A stretch of DNA of 64,000 bases from Streptomyces viridochromogenes (GCF_001270495.1 NZ_LGUR01000194.1:36686-100685), one strand, 5' to 3'; shown: positions 17,377 to 26,519, numbered from the stretch's first letter. Program-made: numbers and translations. Notes: generated by a model from the sequence alone, not told the origin.

Positions 17377-18063
17377 CTAACTCGTCCGGCACAGCCAGTC
17401 GTAGGCCGCGCGGGCCGAGAACTCTCCCTGGCCGCCTCGCAGCAGCAGCCCGGCCGTCGCGAACTCCGGGGCATCGGCCTGTGCGGCCACGTACGGGATC
17501 GCTATGCAGCGCATGCCGGCCGCGTGCGCCGCGGCGGCGCCGGGGGCCGCGTCCTCCATGACCACGCAGTCGCCGGGTGCGACGCCCAGTCGGCGGGCCG
17601 CCTCCAGGAAGACGTCGGGGGCGGGCTTGCCGCGCTCGACCTCGTCGGCCGAGACGACCGTGCGCAGATGGGCGTCCAGGCCCGTGCCGGCCAGGATCTC
17701 CGTGATGGCCTCCAGCGACGACCCCGACGCCACGGCCATCGGAACGCCCTCGGCTGCCAGCAGCTCCACGAATCCGCGCATCTCGGGGTACGCGCGCGTG
17801 GCGGTGCGGGCGAGGTCCAGATAGCGGCGGTTCTTGGCGGCGAGCAACTCCTCGACGGAGGGCCGAAGGCCGTACTCCCGCTTCCAGAGCGTGACCGTCT
17901 CCAGTGTGCTGATGCCGACGTAGCGCTCGTGGTCGGACCAGGTGAAGTCGGGAACCCCGTGCTCGGCCAGGAGGTGACGCCCGGCCTCGTAGTAGGTGGG
18001 CTCGCTGTCCACGAGTGTTCCGTCGAGATCGAAGATGACCGAAGTGTTCCTGAGGCCGCTCAT
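17377..18063 (-). CDS. HAD-superfamily hydrolase (beta-phosphoglucomutase-like phosphatase)
   Basis: Predicted 228 residues. It has motif I DLDGTLVDSE near residue 12 (nucleophile Asp then acid/base Asp), motif II in AVASGSS, motif III around ERGKPAPDVFLEAARRLG, and motif IV VVMEDAAPGAAAA. The cap is helical and of C1 type, as in phosphoglycolate or beta-phosphoglucomutase-like phosphatases. The substrate cannot be told from sequence. ATG 18063; 154 bp upstream of the GH127 gene on the same strand. Confidence 0.9.
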   Translation of the reverse strand: MSGLRNTSVIFDLDGTLVDSEPTYYEAGRHLLAEHGVPDFTWSDHERYVGISTLETVTLWKREYGLRPSVEELLAAKNRRYLDLARTATRAYPEMRGFVELLAAEGVPMAVASGSSLEAITEILAGTGLDAHLRTVVSADEVERGKPAPDVFLEAARRLGVAPGDCVVMEDAAPGAAAAHAAGMRCIAIPYVAAQADAPEFATAGLLLRGGQGEFSARAAYDWLCRTS

Positions 18064-18082
18064 GACCTCAGCATGTCAAAGG

Positions 18083-18562
18083 TCATTTCGGGGCCGCAGC
18101 CCGCCCGATCGACTCCACGAGCGGCAGTAGTCGGTGCGGCACGCGCTCACGCAGGGCCACCTCGGTGCGGGTACGGACCACGCCGGGCAGGCTGATCAGC
18201 TTCTGGATCACGTCCTCCAGGTGGGCGTTGTCGCGTGCCACCACCCGGGTCAGCAGGTCCCCGCCGCCCGTGATCGAGAAGGCCTCGACGATCTCCGGTA
18301 CGGCGGCGAGCTCGTCGCCCACGTCGTCCAGATGCCCCTGGGTGACCTCGATGTGCACGAACGCCAGCACCGGGTGGCCGAGGGCGGCGGGTGACAGCAT
18401 CGGCCCCGTGCCGGTGATCACGCCGTCCCGCTCCAGCCGGTCCAGCCGGGCCTGCAACGTGCCGCGCGCCACGCCGAGGATGCGGGCGTACTCGCGCACG
18501 CTGGTACGGGGCTGCTCCAGCAGCAGCCGCAGGATGCGGGTGTCGAGCTCGTCCACGGCCAT
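18083..18562 (-). CDS. Lrp/AsnC family transcriptional regulator
   Basis: Predicted 159 residues. N-terminal helix-turn-helix (LDTRILRLLLEQPRTSVREY, then ARILGVARGTLQARLDRLER) is followed by the RAM ligand domain (ITGGGDLLTRVVARDNAHLE). Such proteins form octamers and respond to amino acids or related molecules. ATG 18562 is favoured because AAGGTGG lies 5 bp upstream; a GTG at 18571 is nine bases earlier with a poorly spaced RBS. It is transcribed away from the FUSC exporter gene at 18765 across a 202-bp intergenic space, so that exporter is a natural candidate target. Confidence 0.92.
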   Translation of the reverse strand: MAVDELDTRILRLLLEQPRTSVREYARILGVARGTLQARLDRLERDGVITGTGPMLSPAALGHPVLAFVHIEVTQGHLDDVGDELAAVPEIVEAFSITGGGDLLTRVVARDNAHLEDVIQKLISLPGVVRTRTEVALRERVPHRLLPLVESIGRAAAPK

Positions 18563-18764
18563 GGCGTCCACCTTCCCTCACCCCTCGTCCGTCATGGTCC
18601 GTTGGCCCGCCGATGGACGTAAAGGGGCTGCCATTTCTATACCAACGGCTCAGCATTCTAGGTGGCGCTTGAGCCAGGTTGCCTCTTGATGCTGCAATGA
18701 ACCCGTCGATGGCGCTGCGGACCCCGCGGCGCCTTTTTCATGCCGGTGCGGAGGGGCGGAAACA

Positions 18765-20255
18765 GTGCTGAAGAGGGTGTTCGCGGCGTCGGACCCGGGG
18801 CGGGCGCGGTTGCGCTTCGCCGTGCGGGCCGTCCTCGGCATCGGGCTCGCGGTCGTGGTCTGCGCACTGGCCGGACACTCCCTCGTCGGTGCCGTCACCG
18901 GCGGGCTCGCCGCGCTGCTCGCCCTGTTCACCGTCACCGACGCCACCGTCCGCGGGCAGATGGTCACCACCGCGCTGCTGCCGCTCGTCGGCCTCCCCGT
19001 CCTCGCGGCGGCGGCCGAGCTGCACGACTACCCGGTCGCCCGCGACCTCACCTTCCTCGCCGTCGTCGGCGCCGGCGTGTACGCCCGCCGCTGGGGGCCG
19101 CGCGGGCACAGCCTCGGTGTGTTCGCGTTCATGACCTTCTTCGTGGCGCAGTTCCTCCGGGCGACCCCGGGGCAGCTGCCCGAGCTCTACGCCGCCGTAC
19201 TGCTGTCCCTGCTCACCGCGGCCGCGGTGCGCTTCGGGCTGTGGTGCTACGAACGCCGCCTGCCCCCGGCGCCCGTGCCCGCACCGCCGGGCGGCAGCGG
19301 CCTGGCCCGCGTGACCACGCGCCAGGCCATTCAGGCCACCGCCGGCGCGGGCTTCGCCCTCGTCGTGGGCCAACTGGTGTCCGGACAGCGCTGGTACTGG
19401 GCCGTCGGCGCCACCTGGTGGATCTTCGTCAACACCACCTCGCGCGGGGAGACCCTGGTCCGCGGCTTCCGCCGGGTCCTCGGCACGGTGATCGGCATCG
19501 GCCTCGGCCTGCTCGTCGCCGTCCCGCTGCACGGCGCGGCGGTCCCCACGGCCGCGCTCCTCGCCGTCTGCGTCTTCGGCGTCTTCTACACGGCCGCCGT
19601 CTCCTACACCTGGATGATGCTCTGCGTCACGGTGCTCGCCGAGCTCCTCTACGGCCTCCTGGGCGTCCTCGATCCCGCCCTGCTGGCGCTGCGGCTCGCC
19701 GAGACCGGCGTCGGGGCGCTCGGCGCCGTGCTGGCCGTGCTGTTCGTGCTGCCCGTCACCACCCACGCCGTCACCGACGCCTGGATCCAGCGGGCCCTGC
19801 GCTGTGTCCACGCGGCCACCGCCGAGGCCGCCGCACGCCTCGCCGGTGACGAGAGCGCCGACCCGGCCTCGCGGGTGGCCGAACTGGAACAGCTGCTCGG
19901 CCGGGTACGGCTCGCGGTCGCCCCGCTGGTGCACCCGCTGAACCCGATGCCGGCCCGCAAGCGCCGCGCCCGCCACGTCCTGGCCCTGCTGGACGACTGC
20001 GCCCGCGAGACCCGCGGCCTGGTCGCCGTCGCCGCCGACCCGGTGGCCTCGCACGACGCCCGCCTGGCCGCCGCCTGCTGGCGCGTCGAGGCCGCGGTCG
20101 AGGCGCTCACCGGTGGCGCGGACGTCACCGCGCCCACCGTACGTCCGACGGAGTCCGACCCCGCGCTGGCCCATCTGCACGACCTGGAGCGGGCTCTCGC
20201 AGAACTCGCCCAGCCGCTGCGCGCACCGTCCGGGTCGCCGCTCGTCGGCGCCTGA
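18765..20255 (+). CDS. FUSC-family membrane protein (aromatic acid exporter-like)
   Basis: Predicted 496 residues. Two membrane halves: N-terminal segments (LGIGLAVVVCALAGHSLVGA, LLPLVGLPVLAAAAE, VGAGVYARRWG, FMTFFVAQFL) and a second bundle after residue ~185 (GLGLLVAVPL, LLAVCVFGVFYTAA, LAEL/VLAVLFVLPV), then a cytoplasmic helical C-terminus. This is the fusaric-acid-resistance-like architecture, usually linked to efflux of aromatic acids. GTG 18765 follows a GAGGGG RBS. It is divergent from the Lrp/AsnC gene, and a terminator follows at 20270. A second, frameshifted FUSC gene lies at 48190. Confidence 0.87.
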   Translation: MLKRVFAASDPGRARLRFAVRAVLGIGLAVVVCALAGHSLVGAVTGGLAALLALFTVTDATVRGQMVTTALLPLVGLPVLAAAAELHDYPVARDLTFLAVVGAGVYARRWGPRGHSLGVFAFMTFFVAQFLRATPGQLPELYAAVLLSLLTAAAVRFGLWCYERRLPPAPVPAPPGGSGLARVTTRQAIQATAGAGFALVVGQLVSGQRWYWAVGATWWIFVNTTSRGETLVRGFRRVLGTVIGIGLGLLVAVPLHGAAVPTAALLAVCVFGVFYTAAVSYTWMMLCVTVLAELLYGLLGVLDPALLALRLAETGVGALGAVLAVLFVLPVTTHAVTDAWIQRALRCVHAATAEAAARLAGDESADPASRVAELEQLLGRVRLAVAPLVHPLNPMPARKRRARHVLALLDDCARETRGLVAVAADPVASHDARLAAACWRVEAAVEALTGGADVTAPTVRPTESDPALAHLHDLERALAELAQPLRAPSGSPLVGA

Positions 20256-20269
20256 CCCCGCCGGTCGGA

Positions 20270-20298
20270 ACGGCCCCTCGGGCCGTCCGGTCGCTTTT
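20270..20298 (+). terminator. Intrinsic terminator after the FUSC gene
   Basis: ACGGCCC and GGGCCGT form a perfect 7-bp stem with a 3-nt loop at 20270-20286, followed after 7 nt by CTTTT. It is 14 bp beyond the stop codon. Confidence 0.7.
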
Positions 20299-20632
20299 GT
20301 CGGCCACCTGGAGGGTGGATCAGGCCATCCGGCGGGTAATTCCGCCTCCATCGGCCCCACTCGCCCGCGAGCCGCGCGGGAGCGGCCCGCGGGCGGGCCC
20401 TCAGGGGCAGTACTGTCCGGGCGGCCGGGCTCCAGGGCCCCGCCCACGCTGAAGGACGGCCCGCGACTCCCCGTGCGGCACGACTGGCCGCCGTACACGC
20501 TCCGTCGCGCCGCCGCCGTGCGGCCGGGGCGGATCCTCGCGGATCGTGTCGCCGGTCTCGGGCGGCGCGCCACGCCCGTCGTCCGTCGCAGCCGCGAGAC
20601 GGGGGAGCGGCGTCCCGCCGGCGCACGTCACC

Positions 20633-20803
20633 CCTAGGGCCTGTATTGAGTTGCTCCGTGGAGGAAGGAGCGGCGTTCGGTGCGTGCTCTCGGCGTGCCG
20701 GACGAATGTCCTCGTAGCGGAGCTACTAGGGCATTTGGCCGGTGCGGCGAGAGTGCGTGCCGGGCGTCGCGACGCCGCGGAGCAACTCAATACAGGCCCT
20801 AGG
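20633..20803. mobile_element. MITE-like element with 26-bp perfect terminal inverted repeats
   Basis: The ends at 20633-20658 and 20778-20803 are perfect 26-bp inverted repeats, outermost CCTAGGGCCTGTATTGAG. The inner parts (about 20678-20715 and 20724-20761) also pair imperfectly, so the whole 171 bp could fold into one long hairpin. The tips carry CTAG, so a TA or CTAG target duplication is possible, as for IS630- or IS5-type transposases. No transposase is encoded. It lies in the 674-bp gap 20256-20929, which otherwise holds only the FUSC terminator (20270) and the promoter of the next gene. Confidence 0.65.
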
Positions 20804-20929
20804 TCAGGGCGGCCCGCGCGAGGGCGGCACGCGACCCCACACGCCGACGACTCGGCACCCTTGGTCTAGACCGATCATGATCCGCTGCTACCGTCACCCC
20901 GAACGGCACCCGACCGAAAGGGGACAGCG

Positions 20930-21982
20930 GTGACAGACGGTGGCAGGCGGGCGGCACGGGCCTACATCGGGTCGTTCACGGCGGCCGGCGGACCCGGGAT
21001 CGTGGCGGCGTCCGTGGCCGCGAACAGCGGCGCGCTGACCGTCCTCGGAGGCACGGGCGACGTGCCCGATCCCGCGTACCTGGCCCTGTCGCCCGGCGGC
21101 GACACGCTCTACGCGGTCAGTGAGACGGCCGAGGGCGCGGTGGCCGCGTACCGCGTGACCGGGGGCAAACCGGAGCTCATCGGATCACCGGTACCGGTGG
21201 GCGCCGGCGGACCCACGCACCTCAGCCTCTTCGCCGGGCACGTCCTGACCGCCAACTACGGCTCCGGCAGTGTCACCGCCGTGCCCGTCCGCCCCGACGG
21301 CAGCCTCGCGGGCGCTCCGTCCGCCGTCCTCCAGCACACCGGCTCGGGCCCGCACACGCCACGCCAGCAGGGCCCGCACGCCCACCAGGTGCAGCCCGCC
21401 CCGAGCGGCCGCTGGGCGGTCAGCGTCGACCTGGGTACCGACTCGCTGCGGGTGTGCACGCTGACCGACGGCACCCTCGACGTCCACCGGGAGATCGCCC
21501 TGCGGCCCGGCTCGGGACCCCGCCACCTGGCCTTCCACCCGCACCGCCCCTACGCGTACGTCGTCAACGAACTCACCCCCACCGTCACCGTCTGCCACTG
21601 GGACACCGACGACGGCACGCTGAAGCCGCTGGCGGAGGTGCCCGTACTGGCGGGTGCGCCGGCCGACGACGCCTATCCCTCGGGGATCGTCGCCTCGCCC
21701 GACGGCCGCTTCGTGTGGACCGCGACGCGCGGCGAGGACGTGCTGTCGACGTTCGCCGTCGAGGGCGAGGAACTGCGGCTGACCGGAACGGTCACCTGCG
21801 CCGGACACTGGCCGCGCGCGCTCACCGAGGCGGGCGGCTTCCTGTACGTCGCGAACGAGCGCTCCGGGGACGTCTCCTGGTTCGCCGTGGACCCGGACAC
21901 GGGACTCCCGCGCTACGAGGGCTCGATCGAGGTGCCCGCGGCGTCCTGCGTGGTCATCGGCCCGGAGGCCGGCGGGGCCTGA
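20930..21982 (+). CDS. Lactonase-family seven-bladed beta-propeller protein
   Basis: Predicted 350 residues, 6-phosphogluconolactonase (YbhE/Pgl)-like propeller. Typical blade motifs are AYIGSFTAAGGPGIVAASVA at the start, HLSLFAGHVLTANYGSGSVT, GPHAHQVQPAPSG, GPRHLAFHPHRPYAYVVNEL and YPSGIVASPDGRFVWTA. These carry the conserved His/Asn/Arg residues of the family. Some members hydrolyse 6-phosphogluconolactone and others act on other lactones, so the substrate is uncertain. GTG 20930 follows AAAGGGGA. It converges on the CbiX-like gene with a shared terminator. Confidence 0.88.
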   Translation: MTDGGRRAARAYIGSFTAAGGPGIVAASVAANSGALTVLGGTGDVPDPAYLALSPGGDTLYAVSETAEGAVAAYRVTGGKPELIGSPVPVGAGGPTHLSLFAGHVLTANYGSGSVTAVPVRPDGSLAGAPSAVLQHTGSGPHTPRQQGPHAHQVQPAPSGRWAVSVDLGTDSLRVCTLTDGTLDVHREIALRPGSGPRHLAFHPHRPYAYVVNELTPTVTVCHWDTDDGTLKPLAEVPVLAGAPADDAYPSGIVASPDGRFVWTATRGEDVLSTFAVEGEELRLTGTVTCAGHWPRALTEAGGFLYVANERSGDVSWFAVDPDTGLPRYEGSIEVPAASCVVIGPEAGGA

Positions 21983-21987
21983 CCGCA

Positions 21988-22029
21988 CGCCGAAGGGCCC
22001 GCTCCCGGCTGAGGAGGGGCCCTTCGGCG
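21988..22029. terminator. Bidirectional terminator
   Basis: A perfect 13-bp stem (CGCCGAAGGGCCC at 21988-22000 with its complement at 22017-22029) has a 16-nt loop. It lies between two convergent genes. Confidence 0.85.
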
Positions 22030-22049
22030 TTACGGCTGTGCGGTGCGCG

Positions 22050-22973
22050 TCAGCGGACCGGCGTGCCCTGCGGCTGCGGCGGGGCGATGCCCAGCGCCGT
22101 CGTGTACTTCGACAGGGCGAGCTTGCCGATCGCCGGGTACGGGCCGAGCGCCTCGGCAGCGGAACAGCCCGCCTCCTGAGCGGCCTCCGCGACCAGGCTC
22201 GGGTCGATCTCCGGCCCTATCAGATACGGCGCCAGCGCCAGCTGCTGGGAGCCCGAGGAACGCAGCTGGTCGGCCACGGCCGAGATCGAGCCCTCCTGGT
22301 CCAGGGCCGCCGCCATCACCGGCACGGCCAGGCGCGCGGCGAGCAGCATGCCGGTGATCCCGGCCGCCTGCACGGCCTCCTCGCCGCCCACAGAGGCGAG
22401 GATGATGCCGTCCGCGGCCGTGGCCACGGTGAACAGCCGGGCGCGGTCGGCGCGGGCCAGGCCGGCCTCCGACAGGCGCACGTGCAGCGCCTCGGCGAGC
22501 AGCGGGTGCGGGCCGAGCACATCGGTCAGATCGGCCGCGACACGGCTGTCCATCACGGCCTGGCGGATGACGCGCAGCAGCGCGTTGTCCGGGCCGGCGA
22601 GCAGCGGCACGACGACGGCGACGGGGCCCTCCGGCTCCTTGGCCTCCACACCGGCGGCGATCGCCTGCTCATAGCGGGCGGCGCGCTCCTCGGCCGCGTG
22701 CACCAGCACCGACTGGAGGGTGGGGAACTCCACGTCATCACCGTCGACGTACCCGATCCGGGCGTCGAGGCCGGGGAGCTCGGAGCGGGCGATGCTCACG
22801 ACCTCCTCGGCGAGGCCGCGGGTGGCGGCGCTCGGAGTGCCCGGCACCGCGAGAACGAGCGCGGGCGCGCCCTCGGGAGCCGCCAGGGGCTCGGGTCGGC
22901 GGTGCCGCCCGGGCTGACGAGGTCGCGGCATTCGTACTGGCAGGCCGGACGCGGGCCCAGTGGGGGAGCTCAT
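22050..22973 (-). CDS. CbiX/sirohydrochlorin-chelatase-like protein without metal-binding histidines
   Basis: Predicted 307 residues with two chelatase-like halves (LVLAVPGTPSAATRGLAEEV and VAVVVPLLAGPDNALLRVI; second half from ~LGPHPLLAEALHVRL). In active CbiX/CbiK enzymes the first strand ends in HGS/HGT and the later motif has a His after the PLL segment; here these read VPGT and LLAGPDN. The catalytic histidines therefore appear absent, and a cobalt or iron chelatase role is doubtful. The N-terminal ~40 residues are Arg/Pro-rich and poorly conserved-looking, so the true start may be further in. ATG 22973 is the first good start. Confidence 0.7.
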   Translation of the reverse strand: MSSPTGPASGLPVRMPRPRQPGRHRRPEPLAAPEGAPALVLAVPGTPSAATRGLAEEVVSIARSELPGLDARIGYVDGDDVEFPTLQSVLVHAAEERAARYEQAIAAGVEAKEPEGPVAVVVPLLAGPDNALLRVIRQAVMDSRVAADLTDVLGPHPLLAEALHVRLSEAGLARADRARLFTVATAADGIILASVGGEEAVQAAGITGMLLAARLAVPVMAAALDQEGSISAVADQLRSSGSQQLALAPYLIGPEIDPSLVAEAAQEAGCSAAEALGPYPAIGKLALSKYTTALGIAPPQPQGTPVR

Positions 22974-23093
22974 GGCGACGCATGTTACTGGCTTCTTGGG
23001 CTCCCCTGTTCGGGGAGGGTGCAGGTGAGCGGTATCCGTCCGCTTTTGTCTGATTGAGTTACCTACGGTCCGGAACCGGGTGGCGTCGGTGGA

Positions 23094-24071
23094 TCAGTCC
23101 CTCTTTCCGCTCACCACACAGAGCATCACATCATCACTCGGCAGAGTGAGCCCGCCCGTCGCCAGACCGGTCGCGATGCGCACCGCTCCCTGGAGCGGAT
23201 CCCCGGCGGCAGGCACATGCCGTGCGTGCGGCAGCCGCTTCGACAACTCCTCCTCCAGAGGTTCGAGAAGAGGCGCGCCCATCTGGAACAGGCCGCCGGT
23301 GAGCGCGACTTGGGGCTCCCCGGTCGCGGGGCAGACGGCGGCCGCGGAGTCGGCCATGTGCCGTGCGGCGGCCAGCAGGATGTCCGCGGCCACCGGGTCG
23401 CCGTCCGCGCAGGCGCCCACGTGCGGAGCGAAGGAGGCGAGGACGGCGGGACGGTCCGGGCGCGGATAGAGCTTCCCGGGCAGCCCCGGCATCGGGCCGA
23501 ACAGCTCCTCGGCGGCGGCCAGCAGTCCGGCCGACCCGTCGGGCCGCCCGTCGTACGCCCGCAACGCCGCCTCCAGCCCGGCCCGCCCGATCCAGGCACC
23601 GCTGCCACAGTCTCCGAGCAGATGCCCCCAGCCGTCCGCGCGGGTCCAGCGCGCCAGGTCGGTGCCGATCGCGATCAGTCCTGTACCGGCGGCGAGCACG
23701 GCACCGGGCCGGGCCCCGAGGGCGCCGGCATAGGCGGTGACGGCATCGGCGGCGAGTGCGACGCGCTCGATGCCGAACTCCCGCTCCAGCGCACCCGGCA
23801 GTTCGGCGCGCAGGGCGTCCCCCAGGCTGGCCATCCCGGCCGCCCCGACCGCGGCCGCGCCCAGCCCGGTGACACCGGCCTCGGCCACCGACGCCCGCAC
23901 CATGGGCACCAGTTGCGCCATCAGATGATCGGGGTCGATACCCCGGTCACCGGTTCGCACGGGCTCACGGGACTCCCGCCGGGCCAGACCACCACGGCCG
24001 ACGGTTCCGACGACGACCCGCATACCGGACCCGCCGGAGTCGACGGCGAGAAACCCGGAGCCGCCGGTCAC
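23094..24071 (-). CDS. BadF/BadG-type N-acetylglucosamine kinase-like ATPase
   Basis: Predicted 325 residues of the ASKHA fold. Phosphate 1 motif LAVDSGGSGMRVVVG lies at residues ~8-22, the adenosine/phosphate 2 region is VLAAGTGLIAIGTD (~125-138), followed by GWGHLLGDCGSGAWIGR and a late VALTGGLFQMG motif. This pattern fits N-acetylglucosamine kinase-like sugar kinases. A GTG at 24071 is taken as start because the family begins a few residues before the DSGG motif; the RBS is weak, so the start is uncertain. Divergent from the small ORF and ung. Confidence 0.85.
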   Translation of the reverse strand: MTGGSGFLAVDSGGSGMRVVVGTVGRGGLARRESREPVRTGDRGIDPDHLMAQLVPMVRASVAEAGVTGLGAAAVGAAGMASLGDALRAELPGALEREFGIERVALAADAVTAYAGALGARPGAVLAAGTGLIAIGTDLARWTRADGWGHLLGDCGSGAWIGRAGLEAALRAYDGRPDGSAGLLAAAEELFGPMPGLPGKLYPRPDRPAVLASFAPHVGACADGDPVAADILLAAARHMADSAAAVCPATGEPQVALTGGLFQMGAPLLEPLEEELSKRLPHARHVPAAGDPLQGAVRIATGLATGGLTLPSDDVMLCVVSGKRD

Positions 24072-24142
24072 GGCAGTCGCCGGTCCACCGGCTGCCCACC
24101 CGGTCCGACGGGGGAGCGAAGGACGGAACGAGGACGACGGCC

Positions 24143-24304
24143 ATGGCGACGCTGATGACCATGGCGGAGTGGCTCGACCGCTGGACGGAACAAGCTCCCC
24201 TCCTTCCCGGTGACCGGCTGCGGGACCGGCTCGACGGGTTCGAAGAATCGACGCCGAAGATCTCGACGACAAAGATCTCGATGAGGAGGAAGGGTAGCGC
24301 CTGA
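24143..24304 (+). CDS. Small hypothetical protein (53 residues)
   Basis: The frame opens MATLMTMAEWLDRWTEQAPL and ends in a Lys/Arg-rich tail (STTKISMRRKGSA). It is preceded by GAGGA 8 bp upstream. Third codon positions are mostly G or C, as in neighbouring genes, which supports coding. No family is recognised. It lies in the gap between the BadF kinase and ung, 70 bp before ung, in the same direction. Confidence 0.4.
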   Translation: MATLMTMAEWLDRWTEQAPLLPGDRLRDRLDGFEESTPKISTTKISMRRKGSA

Positions 24305-24374
24305 GGGGCCGCCCGCGGGGGGAGGCTTCCGTGTATATGCGGGGCCTCTGTGGGTGCCAGTAGAGTGACGCGCC

Positions 24375-25052
24375 GTGGCACCACGACCCTTGCATGAACT
24401 TGTTGAAGCCGGCTGGGCGAAAGCTCTGGAGCCCGTGGCCGAACGCATCGCCGCCATGGGGGACTTCCTCCGGGCCGAGATCGCGGCGGGCCGTACCTAT
24501 CTTCCGTCCGGGGCGAACGTCCTGCGGGCCTTCCAGCAGCCCTTCGACGACGTCCGTGTCCTGATCGTGGGTCAGGACCCCTACCCCACGCCGGGGATGG
24601 CGATCGGGCTGAGTTTCGCGGTCTCGCCCGAGGTGCGTTCGCTGCCGGGCAGTCTGGAGAACATCTTCCGGGAGATGCACTCCGACCTCGGGCTGCCCAG
24701 GCCGTCGAACGGCGATCTGACGCCGTGGACGCAGCAGGGTGTGCTGCTGCTCAACAGGGCCCTGACGACGGCCCCGCGCAAGCCCGCCGCGCACCGGGGC
24801 CAGGGGTGGGAGGAGGTCACGGAGCAGGCCATCCGGGCGCTGGCCGCGCGCGGCAAGCCGCTCGTGTCGATCCTGTGGGGTCGTGACGCGCGAAATCTGC
24901 GGCCGTTGCTGGGGGATCTTCCGGCGATCGAGTCCGCGCACCCGTCACCGATGTCCGCCGACCGGGGCTTCTTCGGCTCGCGTCCCTTCAGCCGGGCCAA
25001 CGACCTGCTGATCCGGCAGGGCGGACAGCCGGTGGAGTGGCGACTGCCGTAG
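24375..25052 (+). CDS. ung: Uracil-DNA glycosylase
   Basis: Predicted 225 residues, family 1 UDG, which excises uracil from DNA in base-excision repair. The water-activating loop is GQDPYPTPG (Asp68), and the uracil-binding Leu-loop motif HPSPMSA is near residue 188. [10 protein letters not shown] and SILWGRDA are also family-specific. The length is typical. The start is GTG 24375, which directly follows the start of the conserved region. It stands alone. Confidence 0.97.
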   Translation: MAPRPLHELVEAGWAKALEPVAERIAAMGDFLRAEIAAGRTYLPSGANVLRAFQQPFDDVRVLIVGQDPYPTPGMAIGLSFAVSPEVRSLPGSLENIFREMHSDLGLPRPSNGDLTPWTQQGVLLLNRALTTAPRKPAAHRGQGWEEVTEQAIRALAARGKPLVSILWGRDARNLRPLLGDLPAIESAHPSPMSADRGFFGSRPFSRANDLLIRQGGQPVEWRLP

Positions 25053-25159
25053 GGCAGGGTGCGCCGGCCCGGCTGGCGGCCCGGCGACCGGAGTCGGTTC
25101 TGCCGTGGGGGCAGCGGCGATCAACCGGTCGCCGAGGCCGGCCCGTGAGCCGCGACGGC

Positions 25160-26245
25160 TCAACCGACCACCGCGGCCCTGACGCAGAGCACGTCCGGCA
25201 GATGCGATGCCAGTTGCCGCCAGCTGTCGCCGTCGTCGGCCGACGCGAACACCTCGCCGTTGCGGTTGCCGAAGTACACGCCCGCCGGGTCCGCGTCGTC
25301 GGTGCACATCGCGTCGCGCAGCACCGTGCCGTAGTGGTCCTCCTGGGGCAGCCCCGCGGACAGGGGCTCCCAGCTCTTGCCCGCGTCCGCCGTACGGAAG
25401 ACGCGACAGCGGTGGTCGGCCGGGACGCGGTCCGAGTCGGCGTTGATCGGGAACACGTAGGCCGTCTCGGCTCGGTGGGGATGCGCCGCGGCCGCGAAGC
25501 CGAAGGTGGACGGCAGGCCCTCGCCGATGTCCGTCCAGTGCGCGCCCGCGTCGTCGCTGCGGTACACGCCCCAGTGGTTCTGGAGATAGAGGCGGTCCGC
25601 GGTCGTCGCGTCCTGCGCGATCTTGTGCACGCACTGGCCGAACTCCGGGTTCGGATCCGGCAGGAACACCGCGGAGACGCCGGAGTTGGACGGCGCCCAG
25701 CTCGCACCGCCGTCGGCCGTCCTGAACACGCCGGCGGTCGACACGGCGACCGTCACGGCCTGCGGGTCGCGCTTGTCGGTGATCACGGTGTGCAGCCCCT
25801 CACCGCCGCCGCCCGGCACCCACTTCGACCTGGTCGGGTGCTCCCACAGCGGGCGGACGAGGTCGAAGGTCTCGCCGCGGTCCTCGGAGCGGTACAGCGC
25901 GGCCGGTTCCGTGCCCGCGTACACCACGTCCGGCTCCGCGGCCGCCGGGTGCAGCTGCCACACCCGCTCCAGGGAAGCGCCCGTGTCCTTCGGGAACCTG
26001 ACGGCCGGCCGGGCCGGTTCGGTCCAGGTGTGGCCCAGGTCGTCGGAGTGGAACACGGAGGGACCCCAGTGCGCGCTGTCGCCGCCGGCCAGCAGGCGCG
26101 GACGCTCGCCCCGGGTGTCGATGGCGACCGAGTACACGGCCTGGGCGTTGAAGTACGGGCTCTCGTCGAACTCCCAGGTGTCACCTCGCCTCCGCCCGAT
26201 GAACAGGCCCTTGCGGGTTCCCACGGCGAGCAGTACCTCGGTCAT
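25160..26245 (-). CDS. BNR/Asp-box repeat beta-propeller protein (exo-sialidase-like fold)
   Basis: Predicted 361 residues with several Asp-box repeats (SDDLGHTWTEP, SEDRGETFDLV, TADGGASWAPS, SDDAGAHWTDI, TADAGKSWEPL, SADDGDSWRQL), giving a six- or seven-bladed propeller like sortilin/VPS10 or photosystem assembly factor folds. There is no signal peptide, so it is probably cytoplasmic and not a sialidase. ATG 26245 is preferred because GGAGG lies 8 bp upstream; the GTG at 26254 overlaps that RBS. The substrate or partner is unknown. Confidence 0.85.
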   Translation of the reverse strand: MTEVLLAVGTRKGLFIGRRRGDTWEFDESPYFNAQAVYSVAIDTRGERPRLLAGGDSAHWGPSVFHSDDLGHTWTEPARPAVRFPKDTGASLERVWQLHPAAAEPDVVYAGTEPAALYRSEDRGETFDLVRPLWEHPTRSKWVPGGGGEGLHTVITDKRDPQAVTVAVSTAGVFRTADGGASWAPSNSGVSAVFLPDPNPEFGQCVHKIAQDATTADRLYLQNHWGVYRSDDAGAHWTDIGEGLPSTFGFAAAAHPHRAETAYVFPINADSDRVPADHRCRVFRTADAGKSWEPLSAGLPQEDHYGTVLRDAMCTDDADPAGVYFGNRNGEVFASADDGDSWRQLASHLPDVLCVRAAVVG

Positions 26246-26519
26246 GCCGGTCACCTCCGCGACGTCTTTGTCTCAGGTACCGGCCAGTCTGCACCTCGGC
26301 ACTGACAGTCACCTCTGGAACGGCTTGCGTCGCAGGTCAGGGCGGCGAGGATAGCTCGCCGCCGCGGATTGCGGGGCGCTTTCGCGAGACACCCGCGGGC
26401 GTCGCGTGACCCGTGCCACGGTCGATCCCGGCAGGTGCCGTGAGCATCCGCCTGCCGTCTCCCGTATGGGAGGGCGGTGGGTCCGGCTTGTTCGTGCGCT
26501 CATGAGGAGGAAGCCTTCG

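Noticed and set aside
18563..18764. Possible Lrp/AsnC operator (GGCTCA...TGAGCC and TTGATGCTGCAATGAA)
   Set aside because: Symmetry is weak and Lrp-family sites are degenerate; position fits but the sequence alone is not enough.
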